64,000 nucleotides of DNA from Maribellus maritimus (lineage in GTDB: Bacteria > Bacteroidota > Bacteroidia > Bacteroidales > Prolixibacteraceae). Each line of letters opens with the position of its first letter. The first letter of the stretch is position 1. The notes below the pieces were generated by a model that saw only the letters and a program-made list of their open reading frames with translations, did no database searches and had not been told where the DNA came from. The position numbers and the translations under genes were made by a program. This document shows, piece by piece, positions 57,025 through 64,000 of this stretch. The DNA is taken from the NCBI RefSeq assembly GCF_022267315.1, contig NZ_JAIKLE010000005.1:1-64000 (forward strand), given 5' to 3'.

Positions 57025-57030
57025 CCTCCT
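57025..57030 (-). promoter_or_regulatory. strong Shine-Dalgarno of rplF
   Basis: On the minus strand AGGAGG lies directly after the rpsH stop codon and seven bases before the rplF ATG. Most genes in this window have A-rich leaders with no such motif, so a consensus site here is notable and fixes the start. Confidence 0.8.
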
Positions 57031-57438
57031 TTAATACACGTAACATAAAACTTCTCCACCAATATTCATTTCGCGTGCTTCCTTGTCGGTAATTACGCCT
57101 TTTGAAGTGGAGATAATTGCTATGCCCAAACCATTTAGTACACGTGGAATATCGCTTGAATTACAATACTGACGTAAACCTGGTTTACTTATGCGTTCTA
57201 ACGCTTTTATTGCAGATACCTTTGTTTCAGGATTATATTTCAATGCTATTTTAATATTTCCCTGGTATCCAGCTTCGTCTTCAAATTTATAGTTAAGGAT
57301 ATAACCTTTTTCTTTTAACAATTTGGTCATTTCCTTTTTTATGTTTGAAGCCGGGATATCAACCACACGGTGTTTTGCCATAATTGCATTACGCACCCTG
57401 GTTAAATAATCTGCTATCGGATCTGTTACTTTACTCAT
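57031..57438 (-). CDS. rpsH: ribosomal protein uS8
   Basis: The 135-residue 30S central-domain protein has [20 protein letters not shown] at the start. [20 protein letters not shown] and the C-terminal [20 protein letters not shown] complete the S8 fold. In other bacteria uS8 represses the spc operon through an rplE-leader site; no such mimic was identified here. It is 21 bases after rpsN. Confidence 0.98.
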   Translation of the reverse strand: MSKVTDPIADYLTRVRNAIMAKHRVVDIPASNIKKEMTKLLKEKGYILNYKFEDEAGYQGNIKIALKYNPETKVSAIKALERISKPGLRQYCNSSDIPRVLNGLGIAIISTSKGVITDKEAREMNIGGEVLCYVY

Positions 57439-57459
57439 TTTTCAAGTTTCTTTAAACGA

Positions 57460-57729
57460 TTACCAACTTGCCTTTTTTACACCTGGAATTAAACCTGCAG
57501 AAGCCATTTCTCTGAAATTAATCCTGCTGATTCCAAACTGGCGCATGTACCCTTTTGGTCTCCCAGTTAGTTTGCAACGGTTGTGCAAACGTATCTTGGA
57601 AGAGTTTTTAGGTAATTTCTGCAACCCAACCCAGTCGCCTTCGGCTTTTAGCCTGGCTCTTTTTTCGGCATACTTGTCAACTAATTTTGCGCGCTTAACT
57701 TCGCGGGCTTTCATTGATTCCTTAGCCAT
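57460..57729 (-). CDS. rpsN: ribosomal protein uS14, zinc-free long form
   Basis: The 89-residue 30S head protein is of the long, C- type. It reads [20 protein letters not shown] and [20 protein letters not shown]. The single Cys shows it cannot hold the zinc ribbon of the short form. It starts 3 bases after the rplE stop. Confidence 0.98.
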   Translation of the reverse strand: MAKESMKAREVKRAKLVDKYAEKRARLKAEGDWVGLQKLPKNSSKIRLHNRCKLTGRPKGYMRQFGISRINFREMASAGLIPGVKKASW

Positions 57730-57732
57730 TTC

Positions 57733-58290
57733 TTAGTTCTTTTTAACGTTTTTAAATGGTAAACCTAATTCTTTCAACAAAGCAAAACCTTCTTCGTCGG
57801 TACTTGCAGAAGTAACAAAGGTAATGTTCATCCCATTGATTTTGCTCACTTTGTCAAGCACAATCTCCGGGAAAATTATCTGTTCCGGAACACCTAAGGT
57901 ATAATTTCCTCTCCCGTCCATTTTGCTTTCAATTCCGCGGAAATCGCGAATACGTGGCAAGGCCACTGCAATTAAACGATCAAGAAATTCATACATTTGG
58001 TCGCGACGCAGTGTAACGCGCACGCCAATAGGCATTTTTTTCCTTAACTTAAAATTAGAAATGTCCTTTTTTGACATCGTTTGTACGGCTTTTTGGCCGG
58101 CGATTGCTGTCATTTCGTTTGTAGCAACTTCGATAATCTTTTTATCGGCGATAGCTGCTCCAACACCTTGGTTAAGAACAATTTTTTCTAATTTCGGAAC
58201 CTGCATGACAGAAGAATAATCGAATTCTTTCTTCAATGCAGGAATAATTTCTTCCTGATATTTCTTTTTAAGAGTTGGTACGTAAGCCAT
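57733..58290 (-). CDS. rplE: ribosomal protein uL5
   Basis: The 185-residue 5S rRNA-binding protein has [60 protein letters not shown] and the C-terminal [19 protein letters not shown]. Its ATG overlaps the rplX stop by one base (TAATG), a translation-coupling arrangement. Confidence 0.98.
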   Translation of the reverse strand: MAYVPTLKKKYQEEIIPALKKEFDYSSVMQVPKLEKIVLNQGVGAAIADKKIIEVATNEMTAIAGQKAVQTMSKKDISNFKLRKKMPIGVRVTLRRDQMYEFLDRLIAVALPRIRDFRGIESKMDGRGNYTLGVPEQIIFPEIVLDKVSKINGMNITFVTSASTDEEGFALLKELGLPFKNVKKN

Positions 58291-58610
58291 TACTTAATCT
58301 CCTCTCCAGATTTTTTGGAAAAACGAACTAATTTACCTTTGTCGTTCAATTTTCTCCCAATACGTGTAGCTCCCATTTTAGGATCTTCAAGCATTAAATT
58401 CGAGATATGAACAGGTGCTTCTCTTTCAACAATACCACCCTGCGGATTTTCAGCATTGGGTTTAGTATGTTTTTTAATCATATTAACACCTTCTACAATT
58501 GCTCTGTCGGTTTTTCTGATTACTTCTAAAACACGGCCTTTCTGACCTTTATTATTACCAGTAATCACAACCACAGTGTCACCTTTCTTTATGTGTAATT
58601 TTTTCTGCAT
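58290..58610 (-). CDS. rplX: ribosomal protein uL24
   Basis: The 106-residue assembly-initiating protein carries a KOW motif ([20 protein letters not shown]) and [20 protein letters not shown], then the [19 protein letters not shown] end. It starts 18 bases after the rplN stop. Confidence 0.98.
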   Translation of the reverse strand: MQKKLHIKKGDTVVVITGNNKGQKGRVLEVIRKTDRAIVEGVNMIKKHTKPNAENPQGGIVEREAPVHISNLMLEDPKMGATRIGRKLNDKGKLVRFSKKSGEEIK

Positions 58611-58628
58611 TTTGAGCTTTTTTCTAAA

Positions 58629-58994
58629 TTACAGTACTTCGGGTGCGAGTGAAATAATTTTCATATTCTTCTCACGTAATTCACGTGCAACCGGACCAAA
58701 AATACGGGTTCCCCGCATTTCACCAGCGTTGTTTAACAAAACAACTGCATTATCGTCGAAACGAATATAAGAACCGTCGCCACGGCGAACTTCTTTTTTC
58801 GTACGAACAACTATTGCACGCGATACCGCACCTTTTTTAACATCGCTACCAGGTATGGCACTTTTTACAGTAACCACAACAGTATCTCCCAATGAAGCAT
58901 AACGTTTTCTGGTTCCGCCTAATACACGGATACACAGTACTTCTTTTGCTCCACTGTTATCGGCTACTGAACATCTTGATTCTTGTTGTATCAT
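58629..58994 (-). CDS. rplN: ribosomal protein uL14
   Basis: The 121-residue protein is at the subunit interface. [20 protein letters not shown] is the standard L14 start, and [20 protein letters not shown] and [20 protein letters not shown] complete the fold. It starts 2 bases after the rpsQ stop. Confidence 0.98.
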   Translation of the reverse strand: MIQQESRCSVADNSGAKEVLCIRVLGGTRKRYASLGDTVVVTVKSAIPGSDVKKGAVSRAIVVRTKKEVRRGDGSYIRFDDNAVVLLNNAGEMRGTRIFGPVARELREKNMKIISLAPEVL

Positions 58995-58996
58995 GA

Positions 58997-59260
58997 TTAC
59001 TTAGCTCTTTCAATTACTTCAACTAATCTCCAACATTTGCTTTTACTGAGCGGACGTGTTTCCATAATCCTTACAGTGTCGCCAATGTTGCAGGTATTAC
59101 TCTCATCGTGAACATGGAATTTGGTTGTTTTATTAACGAACTTACCATAAATTGGATGCTTTACTTTACGTTTTTCAGCAACCACAATGGTTTTTTCCAT
59201 TTTATTGCTAACAACCACCCCGATTCTTTCTTTCCTGAGATTTCTCACTTTATTTTCCAT
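58997..59260 (-). CDS. rpsQ: ribosomal protein uS17
   Basis: The 87-residue OB-fold 30S protein has [40 protein letters not shown] and [20 protein letters not shown], as in all bacterial uS17. It starts 7 bases after the rpmC stop. Confidence 0.98.
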   Translation of the reverse strand: MENKVRNLRKERIGVVVSNKMEKTIVVAEKRKVKHPIYGKFVNKTTKFHVHDESNTCNIGDTVRIMETRPLSKSKCWRLVEVIERAK

Positions 59261-59267
59261 CGCTGAA

Positions 59268-59471
59268 TTAATTCAATTTTTCGTTTAATTCCCTATCGCG
59301 AAGAACCGTTTTTAACCGGGCAATATTTCTCTTGCTTTCTGTTAACTTGTTAGGGTTATCAAGCGGAGAAACTGCGTGATTTAAACGAAGGCGAACCAGG
59401 TTTTCCTGTTCAGTCTGTATTCTTTCGACGATCTCTTTGGTCGTCAGTTCTTTAATTTCAGATGTTTTCAT
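59268..59471 (-). CDS. rpmC: ribosomal protein uL29
   Basis: The 67-residue helical hairpin near the exit tunnel begins [20 protein letters not shown] and contains [20 protein letters not shown] and [22 protein letters not shown] sequence 4-10 bases before the ATG is a good ribosome-binding site. It starts 14 bases after the rplP stop. Confidence 0.97.
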   Translation of the reverse strand: MKTSEIKELTTKEIVERIQTEQENLVRLRLNHAVSPLDNPNKLTESKRNIARLKTVLRDRELNEKLN

Positions 59472-59485
59472 TATTCACCTCTCTT

Positions 59486-59908
59486 TTATTCTTCGACAAA
59501 ATCGCGTCTTACTACAAATTTTGTTGTAACCGGCAATTTCTGGGCTGCTAATCTTAAAGCTTCTTTGGCAAGTGCGAATGGCACGCCATCGGCCTCAATA
59601 ATTATGCGTCCCGGAGAAACCGGAGCAACAAATGCTTCAGGAGCACCTTTACCTTTACCCATCCTTACTTCGGCTGGTTTTTTGGTAATAGGTTTATCGG
59701 GAAATATCCGTATCCATATTTGACCTTGACGTTGCATGTGGCGGGTTACCGCAACCCTTGCTGCCTCAATTTGGCGACCGGTAATCCAGGCCTCTTCCAA
59801 CGACTTTATTCCAAATGAACCGAATGCTAACTGGTTGCCTCTTTGGGCATTTCCTTTCATTCGGCCTTTCTGTACTCTTCTAAATTTTACCTTTTTTGGC
59901 TGTAACAT
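59486..59908 (-). CDS. rplP: ribosomal protein uL16
   Basis: The 140-residue protein shapes the A-site and aminoacyl-tRNA contacts. It has [40 protein letters not shown] and [20 protein letters not shown]. These blocks are typical of bacterial L16, and length is normal. It starts 27 bases after the rpsC stop. Confidence 0.98.
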   Translation of the reverse strand: MLQPKKVKFRRVQKGRMKGNAQRGNQLAFGSFGIKSLEEAWITGRQIEAARVAVTRHMQRQGQIWIRIFPDKPITKKPAEVRMGKGKGAPEAFVAPVSPGRIIIEADGVPFALAKEALRLAAQKLPVTTKFVVRRDFVEE

Positions 59909-59935
59909 CCTTGTAAATTTCTGAGTGTTAAACCA

Positions 59936-60646
59936 CTATTTTCTTCTTCTTCCACGGTTTCCACCGCCACCTTTACCGCCTCTGCCCGGTTTTTGACCGA
60001 TGTTGGGCGAAAGATCACGATTTCCGTAAACCATACCTTTACAAATCCAGACTTTTACACCGATAAGTCCGGTTTTGGTCAACGCTTCAGCCAATGCGTA
60101 GTCGATATCGGCACGCAAAGTATGCAGCGGAGTACGGCCATCTTTATACATTTCAGAACGAGCCATTTCTGCTCCGTTTAACCTTCCTGAAACCAATACT
60201 TTGATTCCTTCAGATCCCATTCTCATGGTTGAAGCAATGGCCATCTTAACTGCCCTGCGGTAAGCAATTTTACCTTCGATCTGACGCGCAATGTTTGTTG
60301 CAACGATTTTAGCATCGAGTTCCGGGCGTTTGATCTCAAAAATGTTGATCTGAACTTCTTTATTGGTAATTTTCTTCAACTCTTCTTTCAGTTTATCAAC
60401 TTCCTGACCTCCCTTACCAATAATAATACCTGGGCGTGACGAGTGCACGGTAATGGTGATAAGTTTCAAGGTACGTTCAATTACGATTCTTGAAATACTG
60501 GCTTTAGCCAAACGTGCGTTCAGGTATTCCCTGATCTTTTGGTCTTCTACCAGTTTATCACCATAATCATCGCCGCCGAACCAGTTTGAGTCCCATCCTT
60601 TGATGAACCCCAAACGATTTGCAATCGGATTTACTTTTTGTCCCAT
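59936..60646 (-). CDS. rpsC: ribosomal protein uS3
   Basis: The 236-residue 30S protein at the mRNA entry channel has [20 protein letters not shown], a KH domain (about 60-120 with [20 protein letters not shown]), [20 protein letters not shown], and a Gly/Arg tail [16 protein letters not shown]. It starts 6 bases after the rplV stop. Confidence 0.98.
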   Translation of the reverse strand: MGQKVNPIANRLGFIKGWDSNWFGGDDYGDKLVEDQKIREYLNARLAKASISRIVIERTLKLITITVHSSRPGIIIGKGGQEVDKLKEELKKITNKEVQINIFEIKRPELDAKIVATNIARQIEGKIAYRRAVKMAIASTMRMGSEGIKVLVSGRLNGAEMARSEMYKDGRTPLHTLRADIDYALAEALTKTGLIGVKVWICKGMVYGNRDLSPNIGQKPGRGGKGGGGNRGRRRK

Positions 60647-60652
60647 GTACTA

Positions 60653-61072
60653 TTAATTAAGATTTTCTTCAACAACACTTTCTTTACTATCTACGTAAAT
60701 AGTAACGTGGTTGGAACGTTTTCTGATTCGGTGTGCACGACCCTGGGGAGCCGGACGTAACCTTTTCAGAATACGGCCTGAATCAACCATAATTTGTTTT
60801 ACGTAAAGTTCACTTTCTTCTAAACGAACTCCTTCGTTTTTCGCCTGCCAATTGGCAATAGCTGAAAGAAGAAGTTTTTCTACCCTGCGGGAAGCTTCTT
60901 TTGATGAATATTTCAAAACATCCAGCGCTTTATTTACCTCCATGCCGCGGATCATATCAGCTACAAGCCTCATTTTCCTTGGAGATGTTGGGCAGTTTCT
61001 CAAAACAGCAAAATATTGTTGTTTTTTTTCTTCTTTTCTTTTTTCAGCTGCTAGTCTTTTTCTGGCACCCAT
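60653..61072 (-). CDS. rplV: ribosomal protein uL22
   Basis: The 139-residue protein lines the exit tunnel with its beta-hairpin. The N-terminus has an extra Lys/Glu-rich stretch ([16 protein letters not shown]) before the conserved [20 protein letters not shown]. The hairpin [18 protein letters not shown] (PAPQ before it) is complete. It starts 28 bases after the rpsS stop. Confidence 0.97.
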   Translation of the reverse strand: MGARKRLAAEKRKEEKKQQYFAVLRNCPTSPRKMRLVADMIRGMEVNKALDVLKYSSKEASRRVEKLLLSAIANWQAKNEGVRLEESELYVKQIMVDSGRILKRLRPAPQGRAHRIRKRSNHVTIYVDSKESVVEENLN

Positions 61073-61100
61073 TTCTTTTTCTTTTAAAATTAATTATGCC

Positions 61101-61367
61101 TTATCTTTTATTACCAGCATGCCCCCTGAATGTACGCGTAGGTGCGAATTCACCCAAACGGTGGCCAACCATATTCTCGGTAATGTAAACCGGAATGAAC
61201 TTGTTTCCGTTATGTACTGCAACAGTATGGCCTACAAAATCAGGAGAAATTACTGATGCCCTGGCCCATGTTTTAACAACCGATTTTTTCCCCGACTCAT
61301 TCATAGCCAGAACTTTTCTTTCAAGTTTAAAATCGATAAAAGGACCTTTTTTTAATGAACGACTCAT
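61101..61367 (-). CDS. rpsS: ribosomal protein uS19
   Basis: The 88-residue 30S head protein reads [20 protein letters not shown] and [20 protein letters not shown], with the C-terminal [26 protein letters not shown] lies 6-13 bases before the ATG as a probable ribosome-binding site. It starts 17 bases after the rplB stop. Confidence 0.98.
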   Translation of the reverse strand: MSRSLKKGPFIDFKLERKVLAMNESGKKSVVKTWARASVISPDFVGHTVAVHNGNKFIPVYITENMVGHRLGEFAPTRTFRGHAGNKR

Positions 61368-61384
61368 AATTTATTCCTCTTTAA

Positions 61385-62209
<825 letters not shown>

Positions 62210-62215
62210 TTTATA

Positions 62216-62506
62216 TTAAATATTACTATAAAAGTCAATACTATCACCTTCTACCAAAGTAACAATTGCTTTTTTGTAAGAAGCAGTTTTACCGGTAATG
62301 ATACCGCCTTTGGTATATCTTGATTTCATTTTTCCACCATAAACTATGGTATTTACGCTGTCAACCGAAACATTATAAAGGTTTTCAACAGCCTTTTTAA
62401 TTTGAGGTTTGGTTGCTCTGCGATCAACGACAAAACCGTAACGGTTAAACCGCTCAGCCTGGTCTGTCATTTTTTCTGTTACTAATGGTTTTATTAATAT
62501 TTCCAT
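62216..62506 (-). CDS. rplW: ribosomal protein uL23
   Basis: The 96-residue protein at the exit-tunnel mouth, docking site for trigger factor and SRP, has ILIKPLVTEKMTDQAERFNR, YGFVVDRRATKPQIKKAVEN and YNVSVDSVNTIVYGGKMKSR. It starts 12 bases after the rplD stop. Confidence 0.98.
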   Translation of the reverse strand: MEILIKPLVTEKMTDQAERFNRYGFVVDRRATKPQIKKAVENLYNVSVDSVNTIVYGGKMKSRYTKGGIITGKTASYKKAIVTLVEGDSIDFYSNI

Positions 62507-62518
62507 TTTTTACAAGCC

Positions 62519-63148
62519 TTATAGGTTAAACGCCTCTTCTATTTTTTTCACAGACCCCTCAACAAGAACAACAGTTTTTGCGTTTAAAATCTGATAAGTA
62601 TTTAACTCAGAAGCAGTTACAACCGAAACATCCTTCAAATTTCTGGAGGACAAATATATATTATTATTTTCGACTGGTAAAACGAAAAGTGACTTTTTAT
62701 CAGCGATTTGCAAATTTGCTTTAATCGTCACCAATTCCTTTGTTTTAGGCGCTTCCAAATTAAAATCTTCGAGAACTACAATACTTTTTTCGTTTGCCTT
62801 ATAAGTCAACGCTGATTTTCTGGCCAACTGTTTTACTTTCTTGTTCAGTTTAAAGCCATAATTGCGCGGACGTGGTCCAAAAACAGTACCACCACCACGG
62901 AAAACAGGAGACTTGATACTACCGGCACGAGCTGTACCTGTACCTTTTTGTCTTTTAATTTTCTTGGTACTTCCTGCAATCTCAGCACGTTCTTTTGCTT
63001 TATGCGTTCCCTGACGCTGATTTGCCAAATATTGTTTTACATCGAGATAAATGGCATGGTCGCTGGGTTCAATACCGAAAATCTGGTCGTTTAAAGCGAC
63101 CTTTCTTCCGGTTTCTTTTCCTTCTATATTCAGTACACTTAGTTCCAT
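62519..63148 (-). CDS. rplD: ribosomal protein uL4
   Basis: The 209-residue protein's long loop reaches the exit tunnel. Visible blocks are the tunnel loop [40 protein letters not shown] and [15 protein letters not shown]. Its start overlaps the 3' end of rplC by 10 bases, so translation is coupled. In E. coli L4 also represses its operon; no control site is visible here. Confidence 0.98.
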   Translation of the reverse strand: MELSVLNIEGKETGRKVALNDQIFGIEPSDHAIYLDVKQYLANQRQGTHKAKERAEIAGSTKKIKRQKGTGTARAGSIKSPVFRGGGTVFGPRPRNYGFKLNKKVKQLARKSALTYKANEKSIVVLEDFNLEAPKTKELVTIKANLQIADKKSLFVLPVENNNIYLSSRNLKDVSVVTASELNTYQILNAKTVVLVEGSVKKIEEAFNL

Positions 63149-63768
63149 TGTTTCCTAATAATTATGTATGAACCTTTGGCGCCAGGCACTGAACCTTTCA
63201 CCACAATTAAATTCTTTTCAGGAATAATTTTCACTACTTCCAGGTTTTCAATAGTGATGGTTTTACCACCATCTCTACCTGCCATTCGCATTCCTTTAAA
63301 AACACGTGAAGGCCACGAGGAGGCTCCGATAGAACCCGGTGCTCTCAGCCTGTTGTGCTGTCCGTGTGTTGCATCATTCACACCACGGAAATTGTGTCTT
63401 TTTACTACACCCTGGAATCCTTTTCCTTTTGAAACTCCGATTACGTCAACGTAATCTCTTTCATGGAAAATTGAAACATCGATTTCCTGTCCCAACTCAA
63501 ATTCTTCCTGGTAAGTGTTATGAAACTCAACTACTTTACGCTTTGGTGAAACACCAGCCTTTTTAAAGTGGCCATACTCGGCTTTTGTGGCGTGTTTTTC
63601 TTTCTTATCGCCATAAGCCAGCTGAAGCGCTTCGTAGCCGTCGGTTTTGGTGGTTTTCACTTGTGTAACTACACAAGGACCAGCCTCAATCACAGTGCAT
63701 GGGATATTTTTCCCCTCAACACTGAATACGGATGTCATTCCGATTTTTTTTCCAATAATACCAGCCAT
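63139..63768 (-). CDS. rplC: ribosomal protein uL3
   Basis: The 209-residue protein is near the peptidyl-transferase centre. It begins [20 protein letters not shown] and contains [20 protein letters not shown] (the loop with the methylatable Gln region) and [20 protein letters not shown]. Length is normal, and rpsJ ends 21 bases upstream. Confidence 0.98.
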   Translation of the reverse strand: MAGIIGKKIGMTSVFSVEGKNIPCTVIEAGPCVVTQVKTTKTDGYEALQLAYGDKKEKHATKAEYGHFKKAGVSPKRKVVEFHNTYQEEFELGQEIDVSIFHERDYVDVIGVSKGKGFQGVVKRHNFRGVNDATHGQHNRLRAPGSIGASSWPSRVFKGMRMAGRDGGKTITIENLEVVKIIPEKNLIVVKGSVPGAKGSYIIIRKQWN

Positions 63769-63789
63769 TTTTCGACTACTTTTTAATTA

Positions 63790-64000
63790 TCAAACTTTAA
63801 TTTCAACTTCAACGCCACTGGGTAATTCCAGCTTCATTAAGGCGTCAATTGTTTTTGCGGTAGAGCTGTAAATATCAATCAAACGTTTGTATGACGACAA
63901 CTGAAACTGCTCTCTCGATTTTTTATTCACGAAAGTGGAACGCAAAACTGTAAAAACTCTTCTGTGCGTTGGTAGCGGAATAGGACCACTTACAACAGCT
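63790..64000 (-). CDS. rpsJ: ribosomal protein uS10, C-terminal part only
   Basis: The visible 69 C-terminal residues read [20 protein letters not shown], then [20 protein letters not shown] and the end [16 protein letters not shown]. This is bacterial uS10, which also serves as NusE in antitermination. The N-terminus lies beyond the right edge of the window. It is the first visible gene of the S10 operon. Confidence 0.97.
   Translation of the reverse strand, partial: AVVSGPIPLPTHRRVFTVLRSTFVNKKSREQFQLSSYKRLIDIYSSTAKTIDALMKLELPSGVEVEIKV

Noticed and set aside
58298-58307. GGAGAGGAGAT before rplE as a Shine-Dalgarno
   Set aside because: These bases encode the last residues of rplX (Gly-Glu-Glu-Ile), so the purine run is explained by coding.

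Overview
The window is a chromosomal segment from a member of the Bacteroidota, most likely a marine or sediment Bacteroidales/Marinilabiliales relative (Prolixibacteraceae-like). The assignment is inference. It rests on SusC/SusD pairs, a FecR/ECF-sigma controlled glycan locus, a C-terminal sorting domain of the type IX secretion kind, A-rich leaders with few Shine-Dalgarno sites, a mitochondrial-type aconitase/citrate synthase cluster, and the Bacteroidota order of ribosomal genes (no adk between secY and map). No tRNA, rRNA, CRISPR array, insertion sequence or phage gene was seen.

Region 1-9.4 kb (minus strand) is a run of exported degradative enzymes: the start of a GH106-like rhamnosidase, two GH78-type alpha-L-rhamnosidases, a sialidase-fold protein, and a lipid/phosphate group (GDPD, YhhN-type lysoplasmalogenase, metallophosphoesterase). 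A small secreted lipocalin-like protein and a possible small RNA follow to 10.4 kb.

Region 11.0-20.8 kb (plus strand) holds a propeller-SusC-SusD operon ending in a clear terminator, then a second paralogous Asp-box (VPS10/BNR-like) propeller gene. The propeller/SusCD set has no recognisable glycosidase, so its ligand is unknown. A GH29 alpha-L-fucosidase gene with its own terminator sits at 21.1-22.4 kb.

Region 22.5-34.0 kb (minus strand) is a mannan/N-glycan type utilisation locus in transcription order: FecR anti-sigma, STN-containing SusC, SusD, terminator, ECF sigma factor, GH92, GH92. The sigma gene lies downstream of SusD instead of next to fecR.

Region 34.1-36.8 kb holds a DoxX/TIM-barrel fusion with an internal Tat-like motif, divergent from a two-domain GNAT gene. 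Region 37.0-43.3 kb is the oxidative branch of the TCA cycle: mitochondrial-type aconitase, IDH1-type NADP isocitrate dehydrogenase, a second isocitrate dehydrogenase of the bacterial family that has lost the NADP-binding residues, and type I citrate synthase, closed by a terminator.

Region 43.6-49.2 kb is mixed: a nitroreductase, two adjacent broken genes (an ABM-family monooxygenase with a nonsense codon and a frameshift, and an Asp-box/T9SS protein with an in-frame stop), a pentapeptide-repeat protein, RarA and a Tat-exported sugar isomerase-like protein.

Region 49.3-64.0 kb (minus strand) is the S10-spc-alpha ribosomal protein supercluster, complete from the 3' end of rpsJ to rplQ. It includes secY, map, infA, a 38-codon rpmJ and rpoA, and ends at a terminator. 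Most genes are separated by under 30 bases.
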